A DNA stretch of 64,000 bases, from NCBI RefSeq assembly GCF_011634895.1, contig NZ_SIRR01000007.1:124001-188000 (forward strand), read 5' to 3'. The translations under genes were made by a program, and so were the position numbers. Positions 7,298-16,681 of the stretch are shown in pieces. How positions within the stretch are numbered: the first letter of the stretch is position 1; the number at the start of each line of letters is the position of its first letter. Under the pieces are notes generated by a model. That model was not told where the DNA came from. It saw only the letters and a list, made by a program, of their open reading frames with translations, and searched no databases. The DNA is from Rheinheimera pleomorphica. GTDB taxonomy: Bacteria > Pseudomonadota > Gammaproteobacteria > Enterobacterales > Alteromonadaceae.

Positions 7298-9682
7298 TTA
7301 CCAGGCATAATCAAAGCGCAGACCAATTAACGGTTCGGCTTCGCTGCTATCCTGCACCTGCACACCGCGGCGGTAGTCAAACTCGGTTTCATCACTGGCC
7401 GACGCTGCCGTAACATTAATCACATCCAAAAAGGCAGTGACATCAATAGGGCCAAAAGCACGGCGGTAGTCAACCCGCATGTTTAATAAACCGGCGCCGT
7501 CTTTGCGGCCAACATTACGCTCTGTAATTTCTTTTGAGTAGCGTAGCATTTGCCCAGGCCCCAACACGTCGGCATGAATAATAAAGTTATCATCCGGCGC
7601 TCCGGAAAGGTATTTATAGCGTGCAGCAACTTTCCAGCGGTCGTTGATTTCCCAGGTAAGCCCCAGCGTTGCGACATGTTTGCGGTTAAATTCTGCGTCA
7701 ACATCGCCGCGGCCGTCTTTGCGGTCGACTACAGCATCGTTGTACGAATAGGTCGCGCTGGCGTACAGGCCCTGGATAATCGTACCGTTGACAACGATAT
7801 CAACACCATAGGAGCGGCCATCACCAATATTGGCAAAGGTGCCGTTGGTGCGGTCAAGGTCGACCACCAGATCGTCCAGCCGTTGATAATAGGCCTCAGT
7901 TAACAGCGACCAATCGCTACTGGGGAAATATTTAAAACCGATACTGCTATGGGTGGTTTTTTCCATCTTAAGCCTGTTAGACGCGTTGGCGGCAAGCTCT
8001 AAATAACGTGGCGACTGATGATACAGGCCGGCGCTGGCAAAATAGCGGATTTTCCCCCCGGGCTGCCAGTTCACACTAAAGCGCGGCGCAATAACGCCTT
8101 CATCGGCAAAGCCATCACGCTCAAAGCGTAAGCCGGTGCCAAAATCCCAATCACCCTGCTGAAACACCTGTTCAACATAACCGGCATAACTGGTTTCTTT
8201 TTGCTTTAACGCCGAGTTGATGCTGTCGGGCGTAAGCACAATATAACGCTGCTGTGGATCTGGCCTGAAATCATCGCTGTCGTACACAAAACGGATCCAG
8301 TCGCCATCTAACACCGTGCTGTAGTCCAGCTCTATTTGCGTTAGCCGCACACCGGCACTAAACAGGCCCCACTGATTCACGGTGTCATAATCGCTGCGCC
8401 AGCCCAGCTCGGTTTCTGCTTCCGCTATGGTGATAATGTTTTCCCGCACGGGGAAATCAGCTGCTGGCGAGCCTTCAGGTGCCTGATCAGGAAAGGCTTC
8501 GCCTTCTGAGCTTATTTTGTCGCTTTTGCGGTAGTACAGCTTATTGGTCAGCACCGCTGTATCACCGATTAACGAGCGCAACGTCATACCGTACAGATCA
8601 CTGTCCTGTTCAAAGTCCAGCAAGGCAGCATCTTCAAAGTTGGGCGAGGCAAACACATGGGTAACGTCGCGGATATAATCTTCATGCGTATCGACCAGCA
8701 GAATTTCCACAGTGTGGTTTTGGTTTAGCGGGATCACCGACTTTACAATGACATCCCTTAACACCGGATCGCCAATGTCCAGCTCTTCAATGGTTTCAAA
8801 CAGGGCGCCAAAGTCCAGCCGGCGGGCTGATACCAGCATAGTGGCGTCATCCGTAATACCGGCCGGGCCGTCGTAGCCCACTTCATAACCGGCCAGATCC
8901 AGCCGTAAACTGGCCGACGGGCTGGGGTTGCCATCGGCAACGTCTAATTTGAGTAGCGATGCCGCCCGGCCGCCATAGGCCGCGCCCCAGCCACCGGGCG
9001 AGAATTCGGCACCACTTATCACATTGGGTGCAAAAATCGAGAAGCGGCCACCGCCGCCGACATCTTCTTCTTCACCCAGGCTGGCGTCAAAGTGCACCGC
9101 TTTATCAAACGGCAAGCCATCGACGAAGACCAGGTTATCCCGTGGGCCACGGCCGCGCACACTAAAGCTGGCAAATTCACTGGCCGAGGCCAGGCCGGGC
9201 AGGCCGTCCAGCGACAGCAGTGGATCGGCGCCACCACCGACGGCACTGCGCAGTGCTTCCCGATCCAGATAGGTGCTGGAACCCGCGGCAAAGGTGGCCG
9301 CTTGCTGCGCCCTGACTTCTACCACTTCTATCGCCTGCGGCTTTAGCTCGAATGCCAGCCTGATGTTTTTGCGCGTTACCACCCGTACGCTGGGCTCATA
9401 TACGGAGGTAAAGCCGCTTTTGCTCAGGCTTACCGAGTACAGCCCGGGGTCAAGCTGCTCTGCCACAATACGGCCCTGGGCATCGCTGCTGAAGGTTTGC
9501 GTGGCAGAGGTTTCGCGCTCGGTTAGCGTGATTTGTACCTCTGACAGTGGCCGGTCGATATTTTGATCTTTGACGATAATGGTCAACGCACCGGGCGCTT
9601 CGGCTGCCTGACCAAGCGCTGGCCAACCACAGATTAGCGCCGACAGCGTCAGCCACGCCAGTTGTGTTAAATAGCGGCTCAT
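7298..9682 (-). CDS. TonB-dependent receptor with carboxypeptidase-regulatory-like N-domain
   Basis: 794 residues: signal peptide (about 1-26, cut after ALGQA), a carboxypeptidase-D-regulatory/beta-sandwich domain at about 30-110 (typical extension, with ...GLYSVSLSKSGF), a plug at about 115-230 (FSVRGRGPRDNLVFVDGLP) and a beta-barrel ending in aromatic Trp (RFDYAW). It would import a ligand across the outer membrane; the ligand is not evident. I start at ATG 9682, which has GGAGGG 8 bases upstream and begins a clean signal peptide, rather than 27 bases earlier. First gene of a probable operon with the response regulator and kinase. Confidence 0.88.
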   Translation of the reverse strand: MSRYLTQLAWLTLSALICGWPALGQAAEAPGALTIIVKDQNIDRPLSEVQITLTERETSATQTFSSDAQGRIVAEQLDPGLYSVSLSKSGFTSVYEPSVRVVTRKNIRLAFELKPQAIEVVEVRAQQAATFAAGSSTYLDREALRSAVGGGADPLLSLDGLPGLASASEFASFSVRGRGPRDNLVFVDGLPFDKAVHFDASLGEEEDVGGGGRFSIFAPNVISGAEFSPGGWGAAYGGRAASLLKLDVADGNPSPSASLRLDLAGYEVGYDGPAGITDDATMLVSARRLDFGALFETIEELDIGDPVLRDVIVKSVIPLNQNHTVEILLVDTHEDYIRDVTHVFASPNFEDAALLDFEQDSDLYGMTLRSLIGDTAVLTNKLYYRKSDKISSEGEAFPDQAPEGSPAADFPVRENIITIAEAETELGWRSDYDTVNQWGLFSAGVRLTQIELDYSTVLDGDWIRFVYDSDDFRPDPQQRYIVLTPDSINSALKQKETSYAGYVEQVFQQGDWDFGTGLRFERDGFADEGVIAPRFSVNWQPGGKIRYFASAGLYHQSPRYLELAANASNRLKMEKTTHSSIGFKYFPSSDWSLLTEAYYQRLDDLVVDLDRTNGTFANIGDGRSYGVDIVVNGTIIQGLYASATYSYNDAVVDRKDGRGDVDAEFNRKHVATLGLTWEINDRWKVAARYKYLSGAPDDNFIIHADVLGPGQMLRYSKEITERNVGRKDGAGLLNMRVDYRRAFGPIDVTAFLDVINVTAASASDETEFDYRRGVQVQDSSEAEPLIGLRFDYAW

Positions 9683-9885
9683 TGTGCTATCCCTCCAACA
9701 ATTAACCACGTTTCCTGTCTTAATAGCCTGTTCATCTGCTTTCCTCCAACTATCCGCTGTATTTTTTGCTGAAACAGCGCAAGGTTAGCAAAGCTATTGT
9801 GACTAAAATGTCGCCAGGAGGTGGAAAGCCCGTCAGAGCCAGGATGCTAAAGCCGGTAGTCAGCGCTGCGTGCCCTCACGGCGCT

Positions 9886-10593
9886 TTACCAGGGTAAGGT
9901 GCTGCCGTCCCAGTTCAGCAGAAAACCGGTTTGCTCAGCGGTTAACTGAGCCGCCACGCTGGCTAAGCGTTTTGCGGTGGCGTCGGGGCTTTGTAGTTGC
10001 CCGGCTGGCAGGTTTTGCTGGAACGGCGCTGATAATTCCGTATCCGTTGTGCCAGGATGAATACTGACAATAGCCGCAGTTTTATTTAGCCGGCCCACTT
10101 CAATACTAAGGTTTTTAATCAGCATATTCAGCGCAGCCTTGCTGATGCGGTAGCTGTACCAGCCACCTAAAGCGTTATCGCCGATACTGCCAACTTTGGC
10201 ACTGAGCGCCAGCAGTTTTACCTGAGGTTGTTTGCACAAATAGCTAAACAGCAATTTCATATAGCGCGCTGGCACCTGCACATTGCTGGCGAGGCGGGCG
10301 GCCAATATGTCGGTATCGAGCTGGCGGATGGTTTTTTCCGGCATGGCGCTATCGTCATGCAGTACGCCGTTGCAGATAAAAATAGTATCCGGTTGCTGGC
10401 GTAATGCTTCAGCGACAAGATTTGCGCTGGCCGCTTCTGTGCTTAAGCTATCCTGTAGCCAGTTTATCGCCCGGTGTTGGCGTGCCGGCTGGCGGCTAAT
10501 CACGGTAACTTTAGCGTCACAGCCGGCATAATGCTGCGCCAGCGCCCAGCCGATACCGCTACCACCACCAATGATTAATACCGATTGCGTCAT
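9886..10593 (-). CDS. SDR-family NAD(P)-dependent oxidoreductase
   Basis: 235 residues of a short-chain dehydrogenase: nucleotide-binding GGGSGIG at 9-15, an NG element in ICNGVL near 73-78, catalytic Ser131, and the YxxxK pair Tyr148/Lys152, then HPGTTDT after the active site. Related to CsgA/YciK-like SDRs; the substrate is unknown. The start at 10593 overlaps the stop of the upstream FAD oxidoreductase by 4 bases (ATGA), so the two are coupled. The longer frame upstream of 10593 runs inside that gene and lacks SDR sequence. Confidence 0.88.
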   Translation of the reverse strand: MTQSVLIIGGGSGIGWALAQHYAGCDAKVTVISRQPARQHRAINWLQDSLSTEAASANLVAEALRQQPDTIFICNGVLHDDSAMPEKTIRQLDTDILAARLASNVQVPARYMKLLFSYLCKQPQVKLLALSAKVGSIGDNALGGWYSYRISKAALNMLIKNLSIEVGRLNKTAAIVSIHPGTTDTELSAPFQQNLPAGQLQSPDATAKRLASVAAQLTAEQTGFLLNWDGSTLPW

Positions 10594-11567
10594 CGCTGTA
10601 ACTCCCGCGCCAGTTGCACGCCGCTTAACCAGGCGTTTTCTACCCGCCCCCCGTTGAGCCAGTCTCCGGCCAGCCCCAATGCCAACTCGGGCCGGTAAAC
10701 CATACCGTAATGCGGGAAGGCCGGGTTTTGCTGAGCATAACGCCAGCGATGGCAATGGCTAACTTTGGCAGATAGCGGTTCGCCCGTCAGCTGCTGCAAG
10801 GCCTGAAGGGCCAGCTTAGCTATCTCACTGCTATCTGCTTCAAGATATTGCTGTGAAAACGCCGCACTAAAATGCAGCAGCCAATGTTCGCCCTGGCAAC
10901 GGCCGGGCTTAGAACCTTGCCGCGCCAGCCAGCTTAGCGGGTGGCCCGTTTCGCCAAAAATACCGTCATAAGGCCAGGGACTGTGCGCCAGCGTGACATT
11001 TACCGCCCAGCAGGGCAGCAACGCAGGCGTAGCAAATAGTTGATTTAGCTCAGGATTGAGGGAAATAGCATACTGCAGCAGTTGTTCCGCCTGTTGTTGC
11101 GGAATGGCCAGCACCAGATGATTAAACTGCCCCAGGCTGACACCGGCACTGAATAGCTGCCAACGCTTGCCGTCGAACGCCAGCTGATCAACCTGACAAC
11201 CGGTATGCAAAGAGACGGCATGCAAAAGTGCTGCGACCGGCGCTTGCATAGATGGTGCACCGACAAAACGCACACTTTCATCTGGTGATGCGACAACAAT
11301 GCCATTATCAAGCCGGGCTAAACGGCCTTGCCATTGCGCTATATTGCCGGCTCGTAACCAATGCTGGCATTGGGCCATAAAAGCAGCGTCACGGGCGGTA
11401 AAATACTGCGCCCCCAGGTCGAGGTAGCCTTGCACAGTACGTTTGCTGCTCATGCGGCCACCGGCACTGCGGCCTTTATCAAAAACCGTTACCTGTTGCC
11501 CCTGACGCACTAGTCTGCTGGCACAGGCAGCACCGGCCATGCCGGCACCAATAATAGCAATGCTCAC
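10590..11567 (-). CDS. FAD-dependent NAD(P)-binding oxidoreductase (renalase/amine-oxidase-like)
   Basis: 325 residues starting with a textbook Rossmann dinucleotide site (IAIIGAGMAGAACASRL at about 3-19), then VFDKGRSAGGRMSSKR near 29-44, the ADP-ribose-binding and GG(R)M doublet of the renalase/amine-oxidase group. A C-terminal GLAGDWLNGGRVENAWLSG motif closes the FAD site. It likely oxidises a small soluble substrate in the cytoplasm. First gene of a two-gene unit with the SDR. Exact reaction cannot be inferred. Confidence 0.85.
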   Translation of the reverse strand: MSIAIIGAGMAGAACASRLVRQGQQVTVFDKGRSAGGRMSSKRTVQGYLDLGAQYFTARDAAFMAQCQHWLRAGNIAQWQGRLARLDNGIVVASPDESVRFVGAPSMQAPVAALLHAVSLHTGCQVDQLAFDGKRWQLFSAGVSLGQFNHLVLAIPQQQAEQLLQYAISLNPELNQLFATPALLPCWAVNVTLAHSPWPYDGIFGETGHPLSWLARQGSKPGRCQGEHWLLHFSAAFSQQYLEADSSEIAKLALQALQQLTGEPLSAKVSHCHRWRYAQQNPAFPHYGMVYRPELALGLAGDWLNGGRVENAWLSGVQLARELQR

Positions 11568-11636
11568 TTTCTCTCCTGTTAAGCATCTATAGCCAGACAG
11601 GATACGTGTCGCATGCTTCTTGCGATCAGCCCAAAC

Positions 11637-12107
11637 TCAGCGCGGCGCTATCAGCCCGGCGGGCAATGGCCAACTGGTAATCAGGGTTTCACCCTGCCAG
11701 GTTTGCAGCGTTAACCAGACTTTATCATCCGCACTCAGTGTTTTTGGCGCTATCGCATGCACATGCTGGCCGTGGCGGCTGCCGTGCAGTATGCCTTCTT
11801 CACCTTGTTGCAGCTGTGCCAATGGCAACGCTTGTGGGCCAATGTTTAAATAGCCCTGGCGAATAGCCGAGATATCACCTTTGTTGAAGATCAGCATAAA
11901 GTCTTTTACGTACTCGTCGTGATGAGCATAAGGCGGCTCCAGGTTCAGCGGCATAGGCGCTATTTCAAAATCACCAATTTGCTGCGCTGGCCACATCGGC
12001 GGAAACTCCGGTGTCAGTGACTGGTACAAGAACCAGAACGGCAACAGCAGCACCAGGCCATTAAGCTTGTATTTATGCCGTTGCCAGATACTGTTACGAC
12101 GCGCCAT
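11637..12107 (-). CDS. Membrane-anchored protein of unknown function beside PepSY gene
   Basis: 156 residues with one N-terminal hydrophobic segment (about 15-30, GLVLLLPFWFLYQSL) preceded by basic residues, so probably inner-membrane anchored with the rest outside. It carries a His-rich stretch HGSRHGQHVHA near residues 108-118 that could bind metal. Its start lies 14 bases inside the end of the PepSY gene, indicating co-transcription in the Fur-controlled block. I do not recognise a named family. Confidence 0.7.
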   Translation of the reverse strand: MARRNSIWQRHKYKLNGLVLLLPFWFLYQSLTPEFPPMWPAQQIGDFEIAPMPLNLEPPYAHHDEYVKDFMLIFNKGDISAIRQGYLNIGPQALPLAQLQQGEEGILHGSRHGQHVHAIAPKTLSADDKVWLTLQTWQGETLITSWPLPAGLIAPR

Positions 12108-13245
12108 GGTTAACCTCCTGCAAAGCCTTGCTGCGGCGGCTTTCGCGTACCGCTTTTACTGTGCGGCTACCCCAGATCATAAAGCCGGTAATCGACATGC
12201 CGGATAACAGCAGGCCAAACAAAAACCAGATGGCCTTAGTCCAGATGCCGCCCAGAGTGCCGTAATGCAGTGGATCGGCAATATGCATGACTGTTTGCAG
12301 CGCGCTCATCGATTGCGGTGATTTTTCCTGAGCTATGTCGCCGGTCCAGGGGTTAATGCTCAGGCTGTACGAATACTGATCATAAAAAATGTGCTCACCA
12401 CCACCCATCAGGTTATACATGCCGCGGTTATGCTCGGGCAGCATCAAATAGCTGGGCTGAAAATCCGGGAAGCGCTGCTTCGCAATTTGCATTGCATCGG
12501 CAAAGCTGACCGCTGGCTGGGTTTGTGTTGCCGGCAGCTGCTCAGCGGCTACCAGCGGCGCATGCGGTTCTATGTCGATATCGGCATGCCACATGACGGC
12601 CTGCACCAGATACCACAAGCCAGTGGCGCTCATTACGATTAAAAACCAGATCGACCAGACGCCGGCTAAGCGGTGTAAATCGGTAAGCACGGTTTTTTTG
12701 CCCTGATTAAAACGGATTTTTGGTTGGGTAAAGCTGCGCCAGAAGTTTTTATAAATAATCAGGCCGGTAACTAAGGCGCCCAGCATTACCAGCGCCATCG
12801 CCGATACCAGGTAATAGCCAACACTGTAACTGCCCGGCCACGGAAACAGCAGCCAACCGTGCAGGCTGCGCATAAAGCCAATAAATGTAATGCCATGATT
12901 TATTTGCTGAATTTCGCCGCTGTATTGGTTTACATAGGCGATAGCCTGTGGCTTATCGTGATCGGTAAAGATAATGGCATTAACCAGATAAGGCTCAAGC
13001 ACCATCACAGTGCCAACATCGGCGGTAGGATAAGCCTGCTGCACCGCCGCCACCAGCTCGGCGATTGGTTTGGCCGGTAAATTGTCCGGGTTAGTGGCGC
13101 GCGAGGCCGGGTTGGTTAACCAGGTCAGTTCATGGCTGAATACGGCGATGGTACCAGTAATGCAGACAAAGCAGAAAATCAGCCAGATCGGCAGTGAAAA
13201 CCAGCCATGCAGCTGAAACCAAAAGCGATTACTAAGTTTTGCCAT
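12094..13245 (-). CDS. PepSY-associated TM helix protein (probable iron-reductase-like)
   Basis: 383 residues with four transmembrane helices (about 13-40, 128-155, 180-200, 330-355) and paired periplasmic PepSY-type segments. Histidines in FQLHGWFSLP (residue 12), SLHGWLLFPWPG and LHRLAGVWS fit haem or metal coordination seen in this family, which commonly accompanies siderophore receptors and is proposed to reduce ferric siderophores. I start at ATG 13245; the longer frame begins at a TTG inside the Fur-box region. It is divergent from a TonB siderophore receptor with Fur-like sites between them. Confidence 0.85.
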   Translation of the reverse strand: MAKLSNRFWFQLHGWFSLPIWLIFCFVCITGTIAVFSHELTWLTNPASRATNPDNLPAKPIAELVAAVQQAYPTADVGTVMVLEPYLVNAIIFTDHDKPQAIAYVNQYSGEIQQINHGITFIGFMRSLHGWLLFPWPGSYSVGYYLVSAMALVMLGALVTGLIIYKNFWRSFTQPKIRFNQGKKTVLTDLHRLAGVWSIWFLIVMSATGLWYLVQAVMWHADIDIEPHAPLVAAEQLPATQTQPAVSFADAMQIAKQRFPDFQPSYLMLPEHNRGMYNLMGGGEHIFYDQYSYSLSINPWTGDIAQEKSPQSMSALQTVMHIADPLHYGTLGGIWTKAIWFLFGLLLSGMSITGFMIWGSRTVKAVRESRRSKALQEVNHGAS

Positions 13246-13288
13246 CTTGTATGCCTGAACTGCTTTATCTCTTGTGCCGCAGTTTAAT

Positions 13289-13307
13289 GGTAATGGCAAT
13301 GATTATC
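13289..13307. promoter_or_regulatory. Fur box, PepSY side of divergent promoter
   Basis: Matches the classic 19-bp Fur consensus (GATAATGATAATCATTATC) at 15 of 19 positions. Lies 44 bases upstream of the PepSY start and 74 bases before the divergent receptor start. Confidence 0.7.
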
Positions 13308-13323
13308 AACTGCTATTGTAATT

Positions 13324-13342
13324 GAGATCTATTATCATTAAC
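13324..13342. promoter_or_regulatory. Second Fur-like site, receptor side
   Basis: Matches 13 of 19 Fur-consensus positions, strongest in the right half (ATTATCATTA). It lies 39 bases before the siderophore receptor start. Centre-to-centre distance from the first site is 35 bases. Confidence 0.5.
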
Positions 13343-13380
13343 ATATCGGCAGTTTAACTGGGTTAAGGCTAAGGTTCACC

Positions 13381-15519
13381 ATGAAGTACTCGATATTAAC
13401 GCTAGGCATTATCGCTGCTATCGCGCATCCGCTGGCAGCTCAACAAGTAAATAGTGACGAGCAGGCCGTTGAAGTGATCACGGTAAAAAGCTCACGCGGC
13501 TTAATCTCTTATGTCAGTGCCTCTGGCGCAAAAACCGACACGCCTATTATTGAAACGCCGCTGTCGGTGTCAGTACTGACTGAAGAGCGCATTGCCGATT
13601 TAGGTGCCTTAACGGTACAGGACGCACTGGGTTATGTGTCGGGGTTATATAATGGCCCTTATGGCCTGGATACCCGCGGTGACTGGGCGCAAATTCGCGG
13701 TGTATCGCCGGTGCAGTATCTGGATGGTTTAAAATCACTGTTTGGCTATTACAACAATGTGCGCATCGCGCCCTATGCGCTGCAGCAAATTGAAATATTA
13801 AAAGGCCCAAGCTCAGTGCTGTATGGCCAGGGCTCTATTGGCGGTATTGTTAATCTGGTCAGCAAAAAGCCGGAGCCAGTAACCAGCGGCCAGTTATGGG
13901 CGCAACTGGGTAACTATTCGCGCAAACAACTGGCGGGTGATATTACCGGTGCGTTAAATGACGATGCCTCACTGCAGGGCCGCCTGGTCGCATTGTGGCG
14001 TGACAGCGATACGCAAACCGACTATGTGCCGGATAACAGTGTGGTGCTGGCACCATCGTTTAGCTGGCAGGCCAGCGACGCCACTAAAATTACCGTATTG
14101 GCCAATTTTCAGCAGAATGAATCCGGCTCCAGCACGCAGTTTTTCCCGCATCAGGGCACTATTGTGCCGAATGAATTTGGCCAGATCCCAAGCAACCGCT
14201 TTGTATCAGAGCCGGGCTTTGATAAATACGATACCGAGCAAACAGCGTTAACGGCGATTGTAGAACATGACTTATCCGCCGACTGGCAGCTGCGTCTCGC
14301 CAGCCGCTACAGTGACAGCCATGCTGATTACCATACCATGTACGGCTGGCCGCCAAAGCTGCAGGATGATAACCGCAGCGTAAACCGGGTGGTGTATTTA
14401 AGTGACGCTGACTCCCGCGCCTTCACCAGTGATTTACAGCTGCACGGCACACTGCAAACCGGTGCGGTACAGCATAGGCTGGTCGCTGGTTTTGATTATC
14501 AAAACGCGTACACTGACAACGATAGCTTTTATGCCGCAACCGGTGGTTTGCTGGACTTGTATAACCCGGTATATGGCCAGATAACGAACCTGCCCACCGA
14601 AGCCAATATTGCCGATAATCCGTCCAGCACTGTCTATCAGGCCGGCATTTACCTGCAGGACAATATGAAAATTGCCGATAAGTGGTTGGTTTCTGCTGCG
14701 CTACGGCGTGACCGCGCCACCACTAACCCACAAAACGCTGCCAGCAGCACGCAAAACGCCACTACCGGCCGTTTAGGCTTAATGTATCTGTTTGACAGTG
14801 GCATTTCGCCCTATATCAGTTTTAGTGAATCGTTCGAGCCGCTGCTTGGCACTGATGCCTACGGCAAGCCATTTGAACCGAAAAAAGGCCAGCAGGTAGA
14901 AGCCGGTTTAAAATATCAGCCAAAAGGCACTGAACACTTATTAACAGCGGCGGTGTTTGATATTACCGAGCAAAACCGCACCACCACTTTATCGGCAGTG
15001 CAGGCCAGCGATCCGGCGGTAATTAACCCCAACGGTCAGGTACAGGATGGCGAAGTAACCTCTAAGGGTATCGAGCTGGAAGCGCAATTGGCCTGGCAAG
15101 AGCTGGATATTTACGCCAGTTATGCCTATATCGATGCTTATGTCAGCCAAAGCAATACGCCGGGTGAGCTGGGCGCGACCTTATCAGCGCAGCCGGAGCA
15201 TTTAGCCTCGGTGTGGGCGACCTGGCGCCCGGCCACGCTGCAAAACTGGCAGTTTGGTGCCGGTGTGCGTTATGTTGGTGAAACCTCAGACGGTACTGCC
15301 TATGTTGAACAAAACGGCGTGGTGCTGAATAACCCACTGATGACCGACAGCTATACGCTGTTTGATGCGATGGTCGGTTATAACTTTGGCACTTACCAAA
15401 TCAGCCTGCAGGCACAGAATATCACTGATAAAACCGTGATCACCTCCTGCTTAGCCCGTGGTGATTGCTTCTACGGCCAGCGCCGTGCCATTAGTGCCAA
15501 CCTGCGGTATCAGTTTTAA
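13381..15519 (+). CDS. TonB-dependent siderophore receptor
   Basis: 712 residues: signal peptide (cut near residue 20, HPLAA), a TonB-box-like VEVITV at about 30-35, a plug with ETPLSVSVLTEERI and QIEILKGPSSVLYGQGSIGGIVNLVSK split pattern at about 60-165, and a beta-barrel ending in RYQF. The plug is of the FhuA/FpvA/FoxA siderophore class, so a ferric-siderophore ligand, possibly hydroxamate type, is likely. Fur-like sites upstream and the divergent PepSY gene support iron regulation. Confidence 0.9.
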   Translation: MKYSILTLGIIAAIAHPLAAQQVNSDEQAVEVITVKSSRGLISYVSASGAKTDTPIIETPLSVSVLTEERIADLGALTVQDALGYVSGLYNGPYGLDTRGDWAQIRGVSPVQYLDGLKSLFGYYNNVRIAPYALQQIEILKGPSSVLYGQGSIGGIVNLVSKKPEPVTSGQLWAQLGNYSRKQLAGDITGALNDDASLQGRLVALWRDSDTQTDYVPDNSVVLAPSFSWQASDATKITVLANFQQNESGSSTQFFPHQGTIVPNEFGQIPSNRFVSEPGFDKYDTEQTALTAIVEHDLSADWQLRLASRYSDSHADYHTMYGWPPKLQDDNRSVNRVVYLSDADSRAFTSDLQLHGTLQTGAVQHRLVAGFDYQNAYTDNDSFYAATGGLLDLYNPVYGQITNLPTEANIADNPSSTVYQAGIYLQDNMKIADKWLVSAALRRDRATTNPQNAASSTQNATTGRLGLMYLFDSGISPYISFSESFEPLLGTDAYGKPFEPKKGQQVEAGLKYQPKGTEHLLTAAVFDITEQNRTTTLSAVQASDPAVINPNGQVQDGEVTSKGIELEAQLAWQELDIYASYAYIDAYVSQSNTPGELGATLSAQPEHLASVWATWRPATLQNWQFGAGVRYVGETSDGTAYVEQNGVVLNNPLMTDSYTLFDAMVGYNFGTYQISLQAQNITDKTVITSCLARGDCFYGQRRAISANLRYQF

Positions 15520-15529
15520 ATTGTAGCCA

Positions 15530-15555
15530 TAAAAAGTGGCCGCTTCGCGGCCACT
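15530..15555 (-). terminator. Rho-independent terminator of the aspartic protease gene
   Basis: A 9-bp stem (AGTGGCCGC / GCGGCCACT, positions 15535-15555, loop of 3) is followed on the minus strand by TTTTTAT. It lies between two convergent genes; on the plus strand there is a hairpin without a T-run, so it may act weakly both ways. Confidence 0.7.
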
Positions 15556-15577
15556 ATACATTCAACACACTATTTGT

Positions 15578-16489
15578 TTAACGGGCATCGTCCGGCAAAC
15601 CAATATGGGCATGGCCATTTTTATAGTCGACGGTGACTACGAAGTGTTGTAACACATCGTACCCCAGAATCCCTTGTACACGTTTACCCCGAATGCGGCT
15701 GCCAAGTTCTCTATGCCGTTCCAGCAGATTCAGTTTGCTGTCATCTGGCACACTGACCAGCACATTTTCCAGCGTATAGGGGCCAAACTGCAGCTCTGGA
15801 ATGCGATAATTATTCATTACTGAGATGTGACTTGTGGCTCCAACTGCAATGCTTTGAGTTTCAGTCAGGTTATTGGACCAGCCCATTGCCTCAGCCAGCG
15901 CTTTGTCGAACAAGACGCCGCCATTATTACCAGTATCAAACAGTACCCAGACGTCTTTATCCGGCCCTAAACCGAGCTTAACTAAGGGCATAGCCTGGCT
16001 TTTATGCAGCTGAAATTCAATATTTTCCAGTTTTGCCATATCAATGGAGTTATGTGTGATAAAACGGATCCGTTGATTTGGGTAATCCATTTGTATAACA
16101 AATTGATCAAGAAAGGTGGCGCCAAGTAATATACCGTTACTATGGTGGCCGATAGCAATATCGGCCACTTTGTTAAGCGTGGTTTCCACACCGAAGAACG
16201 AAACCGGCACTTTATTAAAGGTTTGCATTTTTTCAGTGCCATAAATACCACGGATGTTAACCTTTTTGCCGTTGCTAAAACTAAGGTTGTGCTTATGACG
16301 AAATGCCCGGTTAATAGCGTTGAGCTGAGAGCCGGTATCAAGCATCGCGTAGGTATCAATACCGGCTACTTTCACTGGAATTAAGATATGGCCATTTTGC
16401 ACCTTCATGTCCGTCCACGGCGTCATGTCTGCTTGTGTGTTGGTGGTAAAAGCGATTAATACAAGCGCAATAATGCATAGCCTGAGCAT
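15578..16489 (-). CDS. Retropepsin-like aspartic protease, two active-site halves
   Basis: 303 residues with an N-terminal signal peptide (about 1-20) and two Asp-Thr-Gly triads in one chain: MLDTGSQ at 49-55 and LFDTGNNGG at 183-191. Retroviral-type bacterial proteases usually have one triad and act as dimers; here both halves sit in one polypeptide, as in pepsin. It should act in the periplasm or be membrane tethered. I start at ATG 16489, with AGGGA upstream, not at 16516. It lies between two siderophore receptors but has no visible Fur site. Confidence 0.82.
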   Translation of the reverse strand: MLRLCIIALVLIAFTTNTQADMTPWTDMKVQNGHILIPVKVAGIDTYAMLDTGSQLNAINRAFRHKHNLSFSNGKKVNIRGIYGTEKMQTFNKVPVSFFGVETTLNKVADIAIGHHSNGILLGATFLDQFVIQMDYPNQRIRFITHNSIDMAKLENIEFQLHKSQAMPLVKLGLGPDKDVWVLFDTGNNGGVLFDKALAEAMGWSNNLTETQSIAVGATSHISVMNNYRIPELQFGPYTLENVLVSVPDDSKLNLLERHRELGSRIRGKRVQGILGYDVLQHFVVTVDYKNGHAHIGLPDDAR

Positions 16490-16635
16490 GAGATTCCCTA
16501 AAGTGGTTAAATGCAACCAGGTTATTAAATAAGGGCCGACAAAGCAACTTTAATGTAAATTTTTTAGATTGGTTTTGCCTAAAATAGGTAGCTTGCCGTC
16601 AGGTGGTTTTGCAGCGTCTGAAGGCGGTAACAGCA

Positions 16636-16662
16636 TAAAAAATGGCCGCGATTGCGGCCATT
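16636..16662 (-). terminator. Rho-independent terminator of siderophore receptor gene
   Basis: Stem AATGGCCGC / GCGGCCATT (16641-16662, loop of 4) followed on the minus strand by TTTTTATG, 20 bases beyond the stop of the receptor gene. Confidence 0.75.
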
Positions 16663-16681
16663 CTTCTTTGTTTCTGTCAGT

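Noticed and set aside
10594-10755. N-terminal extension of the SDR protein.
   Set aside because: It is the antisense-free overlap with the FAD gene in another frame; SDR homology begins at the internal ATG 10593.
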